From NCBI GenBank assembly GCA_021773115.1, contig JAJFKS010000027.1, forward strand, positions 1 through 64,000: a stretch of DNA of 64,000 nucleotides, given 5' to 3'. The notes below the pieces were generated by a model. It made no database searches. It was given only the letters and a program-made list of their open reading frames with translations, and was not told the DNA's origin. Numbering within the stretch: the stretch's first letter is position 1; each line of letters begins with the position of its first letter. This DNA is from Woeseiaceae bacterium. GTDB taxonomy: Bacteria; Pseudomonadota; Gammaproteobacteria; Steroidobacterales; Woeseiaceae. The translations under genes and the position numbers were made by a program. Of this stretch, positions 43,538-52,862 are shown piece by piece.

Positions 43538-45061
43538 TCAGTTTGCGCCAGGGACTTTGCCAAGCTTGTTCATGAACCGCAGAAGCACGGCGTTGGTCCA
43601 GCCGAATCCATCCTGAACAGCATACTCGCCGCCGACGCCGGCCAGACCGTTGGCTGTTACGTCGTATTTCTCCAGTAAACGGCCATGCTCTTTGTAAGCG
43701 GTCATATTAGTTTCGACCCAGCGCATTGCACCGATCCGGGCTTCCTTGTGGAAGCCATAGCGTTCAAGCCCACAGTAAGTAATCCACTGCATGGGTGCCC
43801 AGCCATTCGGGCTATCCCATTGTTGTCCGCTTTCTTCCTGTGTGACCAGCCAACCGCCAGCGCGGAGAAAGTCACGGTGTATTCTTTGCGCGACTCTTGC
43901 ACCTTGTTCCGGTGTCGCGATTCCGAAGAATAGAGGATACGCAGCAGCGAGCGACAGCGTCGCCGTTGGTCGCAAGTCCGAGTGCACTATGTCGACAAAC
44001 ATTCCGCTCGCCTCATCGAAAAAGAGAGTTTGTATTAGTTGCCTGCGTTTTTTGGCACGTTCAAAGTAATGATTAGCTTCACTTTGTTCTCCTGCCGCCG
44101 CGCTAATCTCTGCAATCGTCGTCTCAAGCTTGTACATCAGCGAATTCAGGTCGACAGGAATGACATTCGTCGTACGGATCGTCGCTAAAGAATGCGGATC
44201 AGCGAGCCAGCGTGAGCTGAAGTCCCACCCGGATTCGGCTGCTGCGCGGACGTCGCGGTACAGGTTTTCTGCGTTTCGGCTCGTATTCGCGGCGAGTTCC
44301 ACGTCTTCGGCGTAACTTTCCTGTCGGGGGATCGTGGCGTCGTCCCAAAATCGATTGGCAAAACCATCGTGAATGCCGACAACGTGCCGATCTGCTGGAT
44401 GATCTCTGCTGAGCGTATTCGCACCTGACATCCAGTATTCGTATTCGCGACGAAGCTGCGGTAGAAATCGAGTCTTGATGGTCTCGTCTCCCCTTACTTC
44501 GGCGAGCAGTTCGACCATCAGAGAAAAATACGGTGGTTGAGAGCGAGTACAAAAGTAGCTGCGATTGCCATTCGGCACGAATCCGATTTCGTCAATCAAA
44601 TACGCAAAGTTTTGTACCATGTTGTCGATCAGGTCGACTCGCCCGGAGTCGGCGAGACCGAGCATGGTGAAGTAGCTGTCCCAGTAGTAGACCTCGCGAA
44701 ACCGGCCACCGGGTACGACGTATGGGTTGGGCAACGGAATTAGAGAAGAGTGCTCTACATCGTCGTCGGCTTCGCGCGTAAGAACGTCCCAGAGCTGTTC
44801 GATTCGCGTTTCGACCGGCAGTCTCGTCGCATCTTGCGGAACTTCTTCCATGGCCGGCGGCAAACTGAAATACTCTTCGACGAAACTGGCGAGATCGAAA
44901 TCCGGATCATCACGCCTGGCCCGGAATGCACGCAATATATTGTCAGGTGACGATCGGGCAGTAGCGTCGACGAAGGTTTTCGAATCCGGGAATACGTGCC
45001 GGGACTGCACAACTTCAAAAAGCTCCGCATAAATTTGATCGGGTGCCTGCTGCATTTTCAC
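43538..45061 (-). CDS. treF: Cytoplasmic trehalase (GH37)
   Basis: 507 residues without a signal peptide. Both trehalase signatures are present: PGGRFREVYYWDSY near residue 115 and QWDSPNGWAP near 415. The family GGEY segment (GVGGEYAVQDGFGWTN) is near the end. It hydrolyses trehalose to two glucose in the cytoplasm. The ATG overlaps the stop of the MFS gene by 4 bases, so uptake and hydrolysis are translationally coupled. It is the last gene of the receptor-permease-trehalase operon. Glucose would feed the glucokinase encoded at 59463. Confidence 0.93.
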   Translation of the reverse strand: MKMQQAPDQIYAELFEVVQSRHVFPDSKTFVDATARSSPDNILRAFRARRDDPDFDLASFVEEYFSLPPAMEEVPQDATRLPVETRIEQLWDVLTREADDDVEHSSLIPLPNPYVVPGGRFREVYYWDSYFTMLGLADSGRVDLIDNMVQNFAYLIDEIGFVPNGNRSYFCTRSQPPYFSLMVELLAEVRGDETIKTRFLPQLRREYEYWMSGANTLSRDHPADRHVVGIHDGFANRFWDDATIPRQESYAEDVELAANTSRNAENLYRDVRAAAESGWDFSSRWLADPHSLATIRTTNVIPVDLNSLMYKLETTIAEISAAAGEQSEANHYFERAKKRRQLIQTLFFDEASGMFVDIVHSDLRPTATLSLAAAYPLFFGIATPEQGARVAQRIHRDFLRAGGWLVTQEESGQQWDSPNGWAPMQWITYCGLERYGFHKEARIGAMRWVETNMTAYKEHGRLLEKYDVTANGLAGVGGEYAVQDGFGWTNAVLLRFMNKLGKVPGAN

Positions 45062-46305
45062 TGCCGCGGCTCGGTCGCTTGTTGCTGATCACTCAGCCGC
45101 TTGAAAATGATCAGTGAGATGAGAATCAGCGAGATTGGCAGTAATGAGAAATAGAATGCGGTCCTGCCGCCGAACAGCTCGAACAGGGTACCGGTAATGA
45201 TTGAGCCTGACGTGCCGCCCAGTGCCGAAAACACGACAATCAATCCGGCCATGGGCCCATGCTGGCGCGCCGGTAAGGCCGATAGAATGACAGAGTTGAT
45301 TGCCGGATAAACCGGCGAAATGCAAAATCCGATCAACGGGAAAAGAAATGCAGCGAACGGCGCAGCCGCCCAACTCGAAATCGATGCACCAGAGCTTTCG
45401 CCAGCGAGGGGTAATGCCACCAGCACGAGAGTCGCGGCACTCAAGAGTCCGAACAGCAATACCTTCAGCCAGTCAAAATGACGCAGAAATATACCGGCTG
45501 AAAAGCGTCCAAGCGCTGTGGACGCGGCAAGGATGCTGGCCATCTGAATACTGATGGACGGTGACAGATTGAGGATCTTGCTGTTGAACGTCGGTAACCA
45601 GGACATGATGCTTTGTTCAATCAGAACGTAAAGAAATGCGCTGATAACGAACACCAATACGAGCGGCCGTATGCAAAGCCTCAGCATGTCGAGAAAATCC
45701 TGTGCGAATGCGGGTGCGTCATCGCTATGAACGGCCGACTCGTCGATCCTTGCCACGAACAACAGGGCAAATGCAGTCATCGACATCGCGGCCAACAAAT
45801 AATAGACGTCCAGCCAGTTCGAGGATTCAGGGTTCGCGTCATCGACAAACGCGCTGAAGATAAAATAACCGGATAAGACGCCGACCATGAAGAAAGACTC
45901 GATGAAGTTCATCAGGCTGGCATGTTCTTTGCGCGATGACGTTACCAAACCCAGGGTTGCGAAGACTGAAACTTTGACCAACGCGAACCCTACACCGGTC
46001 GCAGCAAACAGCGCTTTGGTCATCCAGAAGGTCGGTAGTTGTGGCATCAGCAAACAGACCGCAGCGATGAAACCCAGCGCAATCAGCATCGCTCGACGGT
46101 AACCGATTCTTGCAATAAACGACGCCACCAGGAATGACGTAATTGCGATCGGCAGATCTTTGAAGGCCTCCAGCACGCTCGCCGAAGACTCCGAGACGCC
46201 GAACGTGTTTTGCACCTGCAAAATCACGGTGCCAACGCTGTTGAGAAGAATCGCAAACACAAAGTAGTTGACGAACAGCGATGTTTTGACAAGCCATGTG
46301 TTCAT
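45058..46305 (-). CDS. MFS permease, probable trehalose transporter
   Basis: 415 residues with about twelve membrane helices and the MFS loop ARIGYRRAML near residue 66. It lies between the TonB receptor (99 bases upstream) and the trehalase (4-base overlap), so its cargo is most likely trehalose crossing the inner membrane. That substrate is inferred only from the operon. It is not closely similar by eye to the GPH-type permease at 39073. ATG 46305 is chosen; a distinct AGGAG is not visible, but the frame begins with a hydrophobic helix as expected. Confidence 0.85.
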   Translation of the reverse strand: MNTWLVKTSLFVNYFVFAILLNSVGTVILQVQNTFGVSESSASVLEAFKDLPIAITSFLVASFIARIGYRRAMLIALGFIAAVCLLMPQLPTFWMTKALFAATGVGFALVKVSVFATLGLVTSSRKEHASLMNFIESFFMVGVLSGYFIFSAFVDDANPESSNWLDVYYLLAAMSMTAFALLFVARIDESAVHSDDAPAFAQDFLDMLRLCIRPLVLVFVISAFLYVLIEQSIMSWLPTFNSKILNLSPSISIQMASILAASTALGRFSAGIFLRHFDWLKVLLFGLLSAATLVLVALPLAGESSGASISSWAAAPFAAFLFPLIGFCISPVYPAINSVILSALPARQHGPMAGLIVVFSALGGTSGSIITGTLFELFGGRTAFYFSLLPISLILISLIIFKRLSDQQQATEPRQ

Positions 46306-46404
46306 GCGCGCTCCGGCAGGCGGCGTTCGTTCCGCATTTAGGTTTTATTGTTATTGGTGGGTGGAGCAGCCACCAGGGACCGCTCCACCTGCCCTTATTG
46401 CTGG

Positions 46405-48756
46405 CTAGAACTCGTATCCAACACTGAACTTGAAGGTGCGTGGCATGATGTATCGACCATTCGGTGCCGAAATCGTACGCGGGTCACTTTCAGTCAACGC
46501 ATCTTCGTCCGTGATGTTGTCCGCCGATAGTTGCACGACGAAAGATTCGTTAATTCGGAGGATGACGCCAAGATCGAGTTTTTCATAGCCGTCCAGTTGA
46601 TTGACGTTTTCTGGTTCTCCCCAGCGGTCGTCGACCGCACTGAGCGTACCGTACACGCTGCCAGAGATATTGCCAGTTTCAAACTCGTAACTGGGCGTCA
46701 GACGCAATTGCCAACCAGGTTGACGGGCGGTCTCATTGCCGCTATTCGGACCGCTCTTGATTTCAGAATCCTGGATTGTCGCGTTCAGTGACACCGATAA
46801 ACCACCATCCGAGGCCCAGATTGCGTCCAGTTCGACTCCGCTTGCTTCCTGCGTCTGAATGACGGCCCCACCGCCAGCCAATGCGACGAAGAAGGTCGGA
46901 TCAACTTCGGTAAAGAAGCCCGTTGCGTACAAGCTCACATAGTCGGTAACCCATTTGAATCCCAACTCATACTGGTCGACTTCCTGAATCAGGTCGTTGC
47001 CGCTGTTGAAGGCATCCCGATTGTCACGAAAGTCGTCGAAGTATGGCATCTTGCTGCCGCTATTGATGCGGGCGAATCCGCTCATCGTATCGGTGAACAG
47101 GTAATTCGCGGCGGCCGTCCACGAGAATTCCGTCTCGTCGAAGGACACGGCCAGTGTGACCAGGCCGTCGAGCCCTTCATCCACAGAATATTCAACCTCA
47201 TGATTCTCAGACCGTACGCCAACATCGAGCGTCAGTCGGTCGTTGACGTCGAAGGTGGTCGCGGCGTAAAGGGCCTGAGTCGTGGCATCGCCCCGTGCGT
47301 CAATATCGTAATTCCAGTCGCAGCTATCGACCAGCGGGTCGTCGTTACATTCGATACCCGAGACAACTTCGCCACCAACCTGCACAACTTCGTACTTATG
47401 ATTGCCAAGCGACCAGAATTCATCCGTCGACGAATTCGCCGAATAGAATCCGACGGTCACCGACCCTCTGTCCCATGCTTTGGCAAGGCTGATGTCGTTA
47501 GTGAACGACTCGATATCCTTGCGAACTTCCCAGGCACCGAATTGTTGAATATATTCGGATGGGGCGATTGCGCGGCCGCTGACTCGACCCATTATGGGTC
47601 CGGTCACCACGGCAAGCGGTGCGACGGTTGGATCGGCCAGGAGTGCACTGACTTGCACGGCGCCGCCATTTGGCACGAGACCCAAGGTATCGGCGTCACC
47701 GGACGTGTATCCGAATCGATCCGTGATCTCCCAGTCGTCGGTAATCTCGAAAGTCACCGAGCCACCGGTCATCGAGCCGTCCCAGCCGCGGCCCTCGCCG
47801 AGGTCGACGGTATGCTGCCCGGGATTCACGAAAGCCGAATCCCCGAAATCATTCGCGAAGAGGATTCTCCGCTGCCGGTTCAACGCGCCAATCTGGTTAT
47901 ATTCCGAGTCCACACCCGGCACGTTCAACGCGACCGGCAGGTACCAGGTACCGCTGTCATCTGTTTGCCGATGAAAGACATTGATCGAGCCGTTGTCGAG
48001 GTCCTTGGTCAGGTTGATCGTGATCTGGTTACCTTCGTCCGAATTGAATCCCGAATCACGAATGCCCGGTGAACTGCTAATGTATCCGCCGACCATGTAG
48101 TACAACTCGTCGGCCAGTTCGCCACTGATGTACGCATCGAAACGTCTCAAGTCGTAATCCGATGTCGTGTATTTGATAAGTCCTTCGGTATCCTGGCTGC
48201 CTTCGCGCAGGATGAAGTTTGTGGTCAAGCCCGGCTGCCCGTTCGAAAAAACCGGGTTCGGACCGCCGCGAAGGGCTTCTACACGCTTGACTGTCTCATC
48301 GATGCGAAATAGCGTTGAATTTTCGAGGAAAGACAGAGTGGGCGGTGGAAAAATTGGCGCACCGTTGACCTGAAGCGAGAAGAACGGAGCATCGCCGCCG
48401 CCTGGGAACCCGCGGACAAACACATTGGCACCGGAAACACCGCCCGAGCTTTCAGCCCAGACGCCGGGAACCAGCTTGAGCAGATCCGCAGTGCTTTTTG
48501 GCGAGAACTTGTTGATGTCCTCATCGTTCATCGTCGTGATAGCAAAGCTCGCGTCGAACTTGCGCACTTCGGCACCGCCAGCCGTACCGGTCGTGATTAT
48601 TTCCTCGATATATTCTTGTTCTTCGTACTGCCCGTCTTCATTTTGTGCGCTGGCAACGGAAATCGGTGCCAGAACCAATGCTCCCGGGATTGCGGCCATC
48701 GCAAGCCAGGATGAAACGGACGCCAGCTTTCGCCGCATTCGCAAATAAGTAGTCAT
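46405..48756 (-). CDS. TonB-dependent receptor of the trehalose operon
   Basis: About 783 residues. Signal peptide ends near SVASAQ. YIEEIITTGTAGG and a plug with SPKSTADLLKLVPGVWAESSGG, VFVRGFPGGGD and VEALRGGPNPVFSNG follow. The barrel terminates in FKFSVGYEF. AGGGGGT lies correctly spaced for ATG 48756; the ATG two codons earlier (48762) would sit on the ribosome-binding site. First gene of the operon with the MFS permease and trehalase, divergent from a LacI gene with two operators between. The substrate is probably trehalose or a trehalose-containing oligosaccharide (inference). Confidence 0.9.
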   Translation of the reverse strand: MTTYLRMRRKLASVSSWLAMAAIPGALVLAPISVASAQNEDGQYEEQEYIEEIITTGTAGGAEVRKFDASFAITTMNDEDINKFSPKSTADLLKLVPGVWAESSGGVSGANVFVRGFPGGGDAPFFSLQVNGAPIFPPPTLSFLENSTLFRIDETVKRVEALRGGPNPVFSNGQPGLTTNFILREGSQDTEGLIKYTTSDYDLRRFDAYISGELADELYYMVGGYISSSPGIRDSGFNSDEGNQITINLTKDLDNGSINVFHRQTDDSGTWYLPVALNVPGVDSEYNQIGALNRQRRILFANDFGDSAFVNPGQHTVDLGEGRGWDGSMTGGSVTFEITDDWEITDRFGYTSGDADTLGLVPNGGAVQVSALLADPTVAPLAVVTGPIMGRVSGRAIAPSEYIQQFGAWEVRKDIESFTNDISLAKAWDRGSVTVGFYSANSSTDEFWSLGNHKYEVVQVGGEVVSGIECNDDPLVDSCDWNYDIDARGDATTQALYAATTFDVNDRLTLDVGVRSENHEVEYSVDEGLDGLVTLAVSFDETEFSWTAAANYLFTDTMSGFARINSGSKMPYFDDFRDNRDAFNSGNDLIQEVDQYELGFKWVTDYVSLYATGFFTEVDPTFFVALAGGGAVIQTQEASGVELDAIWASDGGLSVSLNATIQDSEIKSGPNSGNETARQPGWQLRLTPSYEFETGNISGSVYGTLSAVDDRWGEPENVNQLDGYEKLDLGVILRINESFVVQLSADNITDEDALTESDPRTISAPNGRYIMPRTFKFSVGYEF

Positions 48757-48871
48757 TTTCATACCCCCTGAATCAAGTCGGACAAAACAGATGATGCAGG
48801 GCCGAAATAGCCTATTGATACCAGACTTACCCGCCCTGAAATCTCGTATGCCCGATAACCGTACTATTTTA

Positions 48872-48906
48872 TGAAATGCATTTCAATGATTTTGAAATTG
48901 ATTTCA
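48872..48906. promoter_or_regulatory. Two LacI-type operators of the trehalose locus
   Basis: TGAAATGCATTTCA (48872-48885), a perfect 14-bp palindrome, and TGAAATTGATTTCA (48893-48906), with centres 21 bases apart, or two helical turns. They lie between the divergent receptor and LacI genes and differ from the malQ-type sites by GAAATG instead of GAATAC half-sites. Confidence 0.78.
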
Positions 48907-48962
48907 GCCCCGGCTATATTGCAAACTGACAGGCACAAATTTAGGTGACAGGCGGGTGACTC

Positions 48963-49979
48963 TTGGGGAAGGCTGAAAAGCGCGCAATTACGATGGCGGA
49001 TATCGCGCGGCTTGCTAATGTATCCAAACCGACCGTGTCCAGGGCGCTGAGCGACAGTCCGCTGGTCAACGAACGAACCCGGGATCATGTCCTCACGGTA
49101 GCGCACGAGCACGGTTATGCGGTCAATCGCAATGCGCAAAAACTGCGACAGAAACGTACTAATACGATCGCCGTTTCGCTCGACTTTCACTCACATCGCC
49201 AAAACCATATATCCGATCCTTTCATGTTCGATTTGCTGGCTGGTGTTTCGGAAGCACTCGGTGATCGCAATCAGGACTTGCTGCTGTGCGCGCCGAACCA
49301 CAACGATGGAGTGGCCTTCCAGCAGATCCTGGGTTCCCGTGGCGCGGACGGCTTTATTATTCTCGGCCAGGGCCATCGCGAAGACATGCTTAATGAGTTC
49401 GCCATGACGGGCGCGCCCATCGTCGTTTGGGGTGCGGCGGATGAAGCGGCAAATTACTGTGTCGTTGGTAGCGACAATTTTCGCGGCGGCCAACTGGCTG
49501 GCCAGTATTTTCTGGATCAAGGACGAAGCCGCTTCCTGTTTGTCGGCGACACATCGTTTCGCGAGCTACGGCTGCGGCGCGAGGGCTTGCAGAGCGTGGT
49601 CGCTCAATCCCGCGAGACCATTGCCATCGATGAAATCGAGCTACATAGTTTTCGCTATGAATCCGCGTACGATGCGGCCATGCGCTATCTCGATGTTGTC
49701 GAAACCAGTCCGGATGCTGTGTTCGCATTCAATGATACGGCGGCAATGGCATTCCTATCGGCATTCCGTGATGCAGGAATAAAGATTCCCGAGCAAGTGT
49801 CAATTGTCGGCTACAACGACATATCGTCCGCCGGGTATTTCAGCCCGCCACTGACAACGATCAGGCAGGATACGCACCAGGCCGGCCGGGTCCTTGTTGC
49901 AAAATTGATGCGAATTTTGGATGGCGAAATGCCGCGTTCAACCCTGATCCGAACTGAATTTATCCAACGCAGCACTTAA
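48963..49979 (+). CDS. LacI-family regulator, probable trehalose repressor
   Basis: 338 residues. Helix-turn-helix near residues 10-31 (MADIARLANVSKPTVSRAL), hinge AQKLRQKRT, then a sugar-binding domain ending with GYNDISSAGYFSPPLTTIRQ. It is divergent from the receptor-permease-trehalase operon with two palindromes between, so it is very likely the local repressor and autoregulator. The start is TTG 48963 behind GGCGGG; ATG 48993 is a shorter alternative that still keeps the DNA-binding helix. The recognition helix (SKPTVS) differs from the glucan-locus LacI (SQATVS), which fits the different half-sites. Confidence 0.88.
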   Translation: MGKAEKRAITMADIARLANVSKPTVSRALSDSPLVNERTRDHVLTVAHEHGYAVNRNAQKLRQKRTNTIAVSLDFHSHRQNHISDPFMFDLLAGVSEALGDRNQDLLLCAPNHNDGVAFQQILGSRGADGFIILGQGHREDMLNEFAMTGAPIVVWGAADEAANYCVVGSDNFRGGQLAGQYFLDQGRSRFLFVGDTSFRELRLRREGLQSVVAQSRETIAIDEIELHSFRYESAYDAAMRYLDVVETSPDAVFAFNDTAAMAFLSAFRDAGIKIPEQVSIVGYNDISSAGYFSPPLTTIRQDTHQAGRVLVAKLMRILDGEMPRSTLIRTEFIQRST

Positions 49980-50080
49980 TCCGCCGGGAGATAACACCTG
50001 GCTTACGCGATTTGCGTGGCGAGCGAGTATGATACCGGGACGACTCAGGCGTCTTTGACGTCAATACGGGAGGGTCACAA

Positions 50081-50686
50081 ATGCGTCATGCGCAAATTTC
50101 AGTATCCGCCGTGCTGCTTCTATTCGTGTTTCCGACGTTCGCCGACGACGCGCAAGAGGCTCGCGCCGCCTTCGAATCCGGTGACTACGAAACAGCATTA
50201 GCCATATGGCAACCCTTGGCCGAGGCTGGTCACGCCGACAGTCAGTGCGGCCTGGGCCAAATGTACGGTAACGGGTTTGGCGTCATGATGGATGACGCGC
50301 TGGCGATCAAATGGTATAGCCTGGCTGCGGAGCAGGGACACGCCAAAGCGCAGTTCAATCTTGCCGTCATGCATCAGAATGGCTGGGGGTTTCCACAAAG
50401 CGACGTGGAAGCGATGAAACTGTATGCACTGGCTGCCGACCAGGGCGTAAGCCCGGCGATGATTGCACTCGGACGATTCTATGCGATGGATTTCCTGGAC
50501 AGCTATGACCCTGTGCTGGCGTACAAGTGGTTCAAAATCGCGTCCCTGTTGCGCGACCTGGATGCGTCGCAAAAACTGGATGCCATTGTGGCCCAGATGT
50601 CGGACGAGCAGATGGCGGAGGGCGAAGGCCTGGTGAAGAGCTGGACGGACAAAAATGCCAGCGCGATGACAGGTCAGGCGAACTAA
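50081..50686 (+). CDS. Exported Sel1-repeat (TPR-like) protein
   Basis: 201 residues. Signal peptide about 1-21 (FPTFA-D). Three to four Sel1-like repeats run between residues 30 and 150, with the A-x-x-x-G-x-G pattern: AEAGHADSQCGLGQMYGNG, AAEQGHAKAQFNLAVMHQNG and AADQGVSPAMIALGRFY. Such proteins are periplasmic scaffolds for protein-protein contacts, so no specific role can be assigned. GGGAGG is well placed before ATG 50081. Its last 4 bases overlap the convergent maleylacetoacetate isomerase gene. Confidence 0.82.
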   Translation: MRHAQISVSAVLLLFVFPTFADDAQEARAAFESGDYETALAIWQPLAEAGHADSQCGLGQMYGNGFGVMMDDALAIKWYSLAAEQGHAKAQFNLAVMHQNGWGFPQSDVEAMKLYALAADQGVSPAMIALGRFYAMDFLDSYDPVLAYKWFKIASLLRDLDASQKLDAIVAQMSDEQMAEGEGLVKSWTDKNASAMTGQAN

Positions 50687-51315
50687 GTCGCGTCCGGCTG
50701 ATGCTCTGGCATGGCGGCCTTGAACGCAGTGATTTCGTTGCAAAGGTCCACCGCGGCGACAAGCCTCGGGTAGTTATCGAGCGACACATTGAATCGTCGT
50801 GCGTTGTACATCTGTGGGACCAGCAAGACATCGGCGAGCGTAAGCGTATTGCCAAAAACATACGGGCCGTCACTTGCCAGCGCTTCGAGCGCCGTAAAAC
50901 CTTCGTGTACCCAGTGTGCGTACCATTTGTGCATCGGATCGGCAGCGAATTCCGACCTGATGTACTCCAGTATGCGCAAGTTCAATATCGGATGAATGTC
51001 GCAGCTTATGGCGTTACAAAATGCCCGTACCTGGCTTCGCAGCGGGTTTTCAGCGGGCAACAATTTGACCTTCGGGTAACGTTCTTCAAGGTATTCGAGC
51101 ATCGCCATCGACTGGCCGATTGCGACCTCACCGTCTTCGAGAAACGGCACCAGCATTTGTGGATTTCTTTTGCGGTACGCATCGCTGCGTTGCTCGGACA
51201 CGCCCGGCATCAGCGAGATCGGTACGATTTCGTGTGCCAGTCCTTTAAGGTTTAGCGCGATGCGGAGGCGATAGGCGGCCGAAGATCGCCAGTAGCTGTA
51301 AAGTTTGATGCTCAT
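50683..51315 (-). CDS. maiA: Maleylacetoacetate isomerase (zeta-class GST)
   Basis: 210 residues. The zeta-GST active-site motif SSAAYR-(LRIALNLKG) is at residues 11-16, followed by the NPQMLVPFLEDG loop near 51 and QSMAMLEYLEERYP near 68. It isomerises maleylacetoacetate to fumarylacetoacetate with glutathione in tyrosine catabolism. ATG 51315 overlaps the fumarylacetoacetase stop by 4 bases. It is the final gene of the hppD-VOC-fahA-maiA operon. Confidence 0.92.
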   Translation of the reverse strand: MSIKLYSYWRSSAAYRLRIALNLKGLAHEIVPISLMPGVSEQRSDAYRKRNPQMLVPFLEDGEVAIGQSMAMLEYLEERYPKVKLLPAENPLRSQVRAFCNAISCDIHPILNLRILEYIRSEFAADPMHKWYAHWVHEGFTALEALASDGPYVFGNTLTLADVLLVPQMYNARRFNVSLDNYPRLVAAVDLCNEITAFKAAMPEHQPDAT

Positions 51316-52319
51316 CCGTTCTGGTATTTTTCCACGACCTGGTCGATCGCGCCGAAAATGGAGTGGTTGTTCGAGTCGTTCATTTCAATGCGGATGCGAT
51401 CGCCGAATTTCATGAACGAGGTTGCCGGCTTGCCATCGTTAATGGTCTCGATAGTACGAATTTCAGCGATGCAGGAATAACCGACGCCACCGTCAGCGAT
51501 GTGTTTGCCAGGCCCGTCGTTCAGCTTGTTCGAGACCGTACCTGAGCCGATCAGTGATCCGGCACACAAGGGCCGGGACTTCGCCGCGTGGGCGATGAGC
51601 TGGCCAAAGTTGAAGGTCATGTCGATGCCGGCCTGCGGCTTACCAATCAGCTTGTCATTGAGTGTCGACAGCAATGGGAGGTGTAATTTTGCGTCTTTCC
51701 AGGCGTCGCCCAGCTCATCCGGTGTCACGGCGACAGGTGAGAAAGCACTCGACGGCTTGGATTGAAAAAAACCAAAGCCCTTGCCAAGCTCTCCGGGAAT
51801 CAGGTTTCGTAGCGATACATCGTTCACGAGCATGATCAGCTGAATGTGACCGATAGCATCTTCAGCTGAAACACCCATCGGAACGTCGTCAGTGACAACG
51901 ACCACCTCCGCTTCGAAGTCAATGCCCCAGGCTTCATCGGCGACCGGAATATTGTCGCGCGGACCCAGGAATGAATCCGAGCCGCCCTGGTACATGAGTG
52001 GGTCGGTCCAGAATGAGGCAGGCATATCTGCGCCGCGCGCTTTGCGCACCAGCTCGACATGATTAACGTAGGCGGATCCGTCCGCCCATTGGTAGGCGCG
52101 CGGCAACGGTGAATCGCAGCTGCTTTCATCGAACGGTTCGCCGGCACCTTTGTCCAGTTTTGCAGCGATAGCCTCGAGGGCAGGTCGGATGCTGCCCCAG
52201 TTGTCCAGTGCGTCCTGCAGCGTGGTCGCAACACTGCCGGCCGGATGACAGCGTTTCAGGTCCTTCGATACGACCAGCAATTGACCGTCGCGGCCGGATT
52301 TTCGTGATGCAAGTTTCAT
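51312..52319 (-). CDS. fahA: Fumarylacetoacetase
   Basis: 335 residues of the FAH superfamily, the shorter bacterial type. Metal-site segments: GIDFEAEVVVVTDDVPMG near residue 132 (E-x-E-type ligands), MLVNDVSLRNLIPGE near 163 (D ligand), and a terminal GSLIGSGTVSN near 252. It cleaves fumarylacetoacetate to fumarate and acetoacetate, the last step of the homogentisate route. It starts immediately after the VOC gene stop. The acetoacetate could join the product of 3-hydroxybutyrate dehydrogenase encoded at 5772. Confidence 0.92.
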   Translation of the reverse strand: MKLASRKSGRDGQLLVVSKDLKRCHPAGSVATTLQDALDNWGSIRPALEAIAAKLDKGAGEPFDESSCDSPLPRAYQWADGSAYVNHVELVRKARGADMPASFWTDPLMYQGGSDSFLGPRDNIPVADEAWGIDFEAEVVVVTDDVPMGVSAEDAIGHIQLIMLVNDVSLRNLIPGELGKGFGFFQSKPSSAFSPVAVTPDELGDAWKDAKLHLPLLSTLNDKLIGKPQAGIDMTFNFGQLIAHAAKSRPLCAGSLIGSGTVSNKLNDGPGKHIADGGVGYSCIAEIRTIETINDGKPATSFMKFGDRIRIEMNDSNNHSIFGAIDQVVEKYQNG

Positions 52320-52862
52320 TTATTCATCGCCTGTAAATTCGAGCTCGTGCAACCAAGCGGCATGGCGCGGTGCTTTTTTTGTACGGCTCCATTCTTCCAG
52401 CATGGCTGGTGCGACCCGTCGGAGCTCATCAATTTGCTCCTGTGTGTTGGTGTTCGCAACCAATTCAAGCCGATGACCATTGGGGTCAAAGAAGTAAATA
52501 GACTGAAAAATCCCGTGGTTCGTCGGACCGAGAACATCAACCCCTTGTGACTCAATGTGTTTTTTCGCGGCGAGCAGCGTCGTATAGTCTGCAACTTCAA
52601 ACGCGATGTGCTGGACCCAGGTCGGTGTATTGCGATCGCGATCCATGTCAGGCCGCGTCGGCAGTTCGAAAAAGGCGATGACATTGCCCATGCCGCATTC
52701 CAGGAACACATGCATGTAGGGATCCGGTTCCTTTGTCGAGGGCACCTGGTCTTCAGCAAAGGCAACCGTAAATTCCATATTCAGTACGCGTTGGTAGAAC
52801 TCCACGGTCTCTTTCGCATCCTTGCAGCGGTATGCGACGTGGTGAATTTTCCGGAGTTTCAT
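52320..52862 (-). CDS. VOC-superfamily protein of the tyrosine operon
   Basis: 180 residues with the paired beta-alpha-beta-beta-beta modules of glyoxalase/extradiol dioxygenase proteins. Potential metal ligands: His in KIHHVAY (residue 7 or 8), Glu in AFFEL near 67, His in VQHIAFEV near 84 and Glu in GHRLELV near 134. These give a complete 2-His/carboxylate site. It lies inside the operon between hppD (ATGA overlap) and fahA (adjacent), where hmgA would often be. The function is unknown; it could be an accessory lyase or an unusual ring-cleaving dioxygenase. Confidence 0.82.
   Translation of the reverse strand: MKLRKIHHVAYRCKDAKETVEFYQRVLNMEFTVAFAEDQVPSTKEPDPYMHVFLECGMGNVIAFFELPTRPDMDRDRNTPTWVQHIAFEVADYTTLLAAKKHIESQGVDVLGPTNHGIFQSIYFFDPNGHRLELVANTNTQEQIDELRRVAPAMLEEWSRTKKAPRHAAWLHELEFTGDE

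Noticed and set aside
47200..48072. Plus-strand frame of 290 codons opposite the trehalose receptor
   Set aside because: Antisense shadow of a conserved TonB receptor with no independent features.
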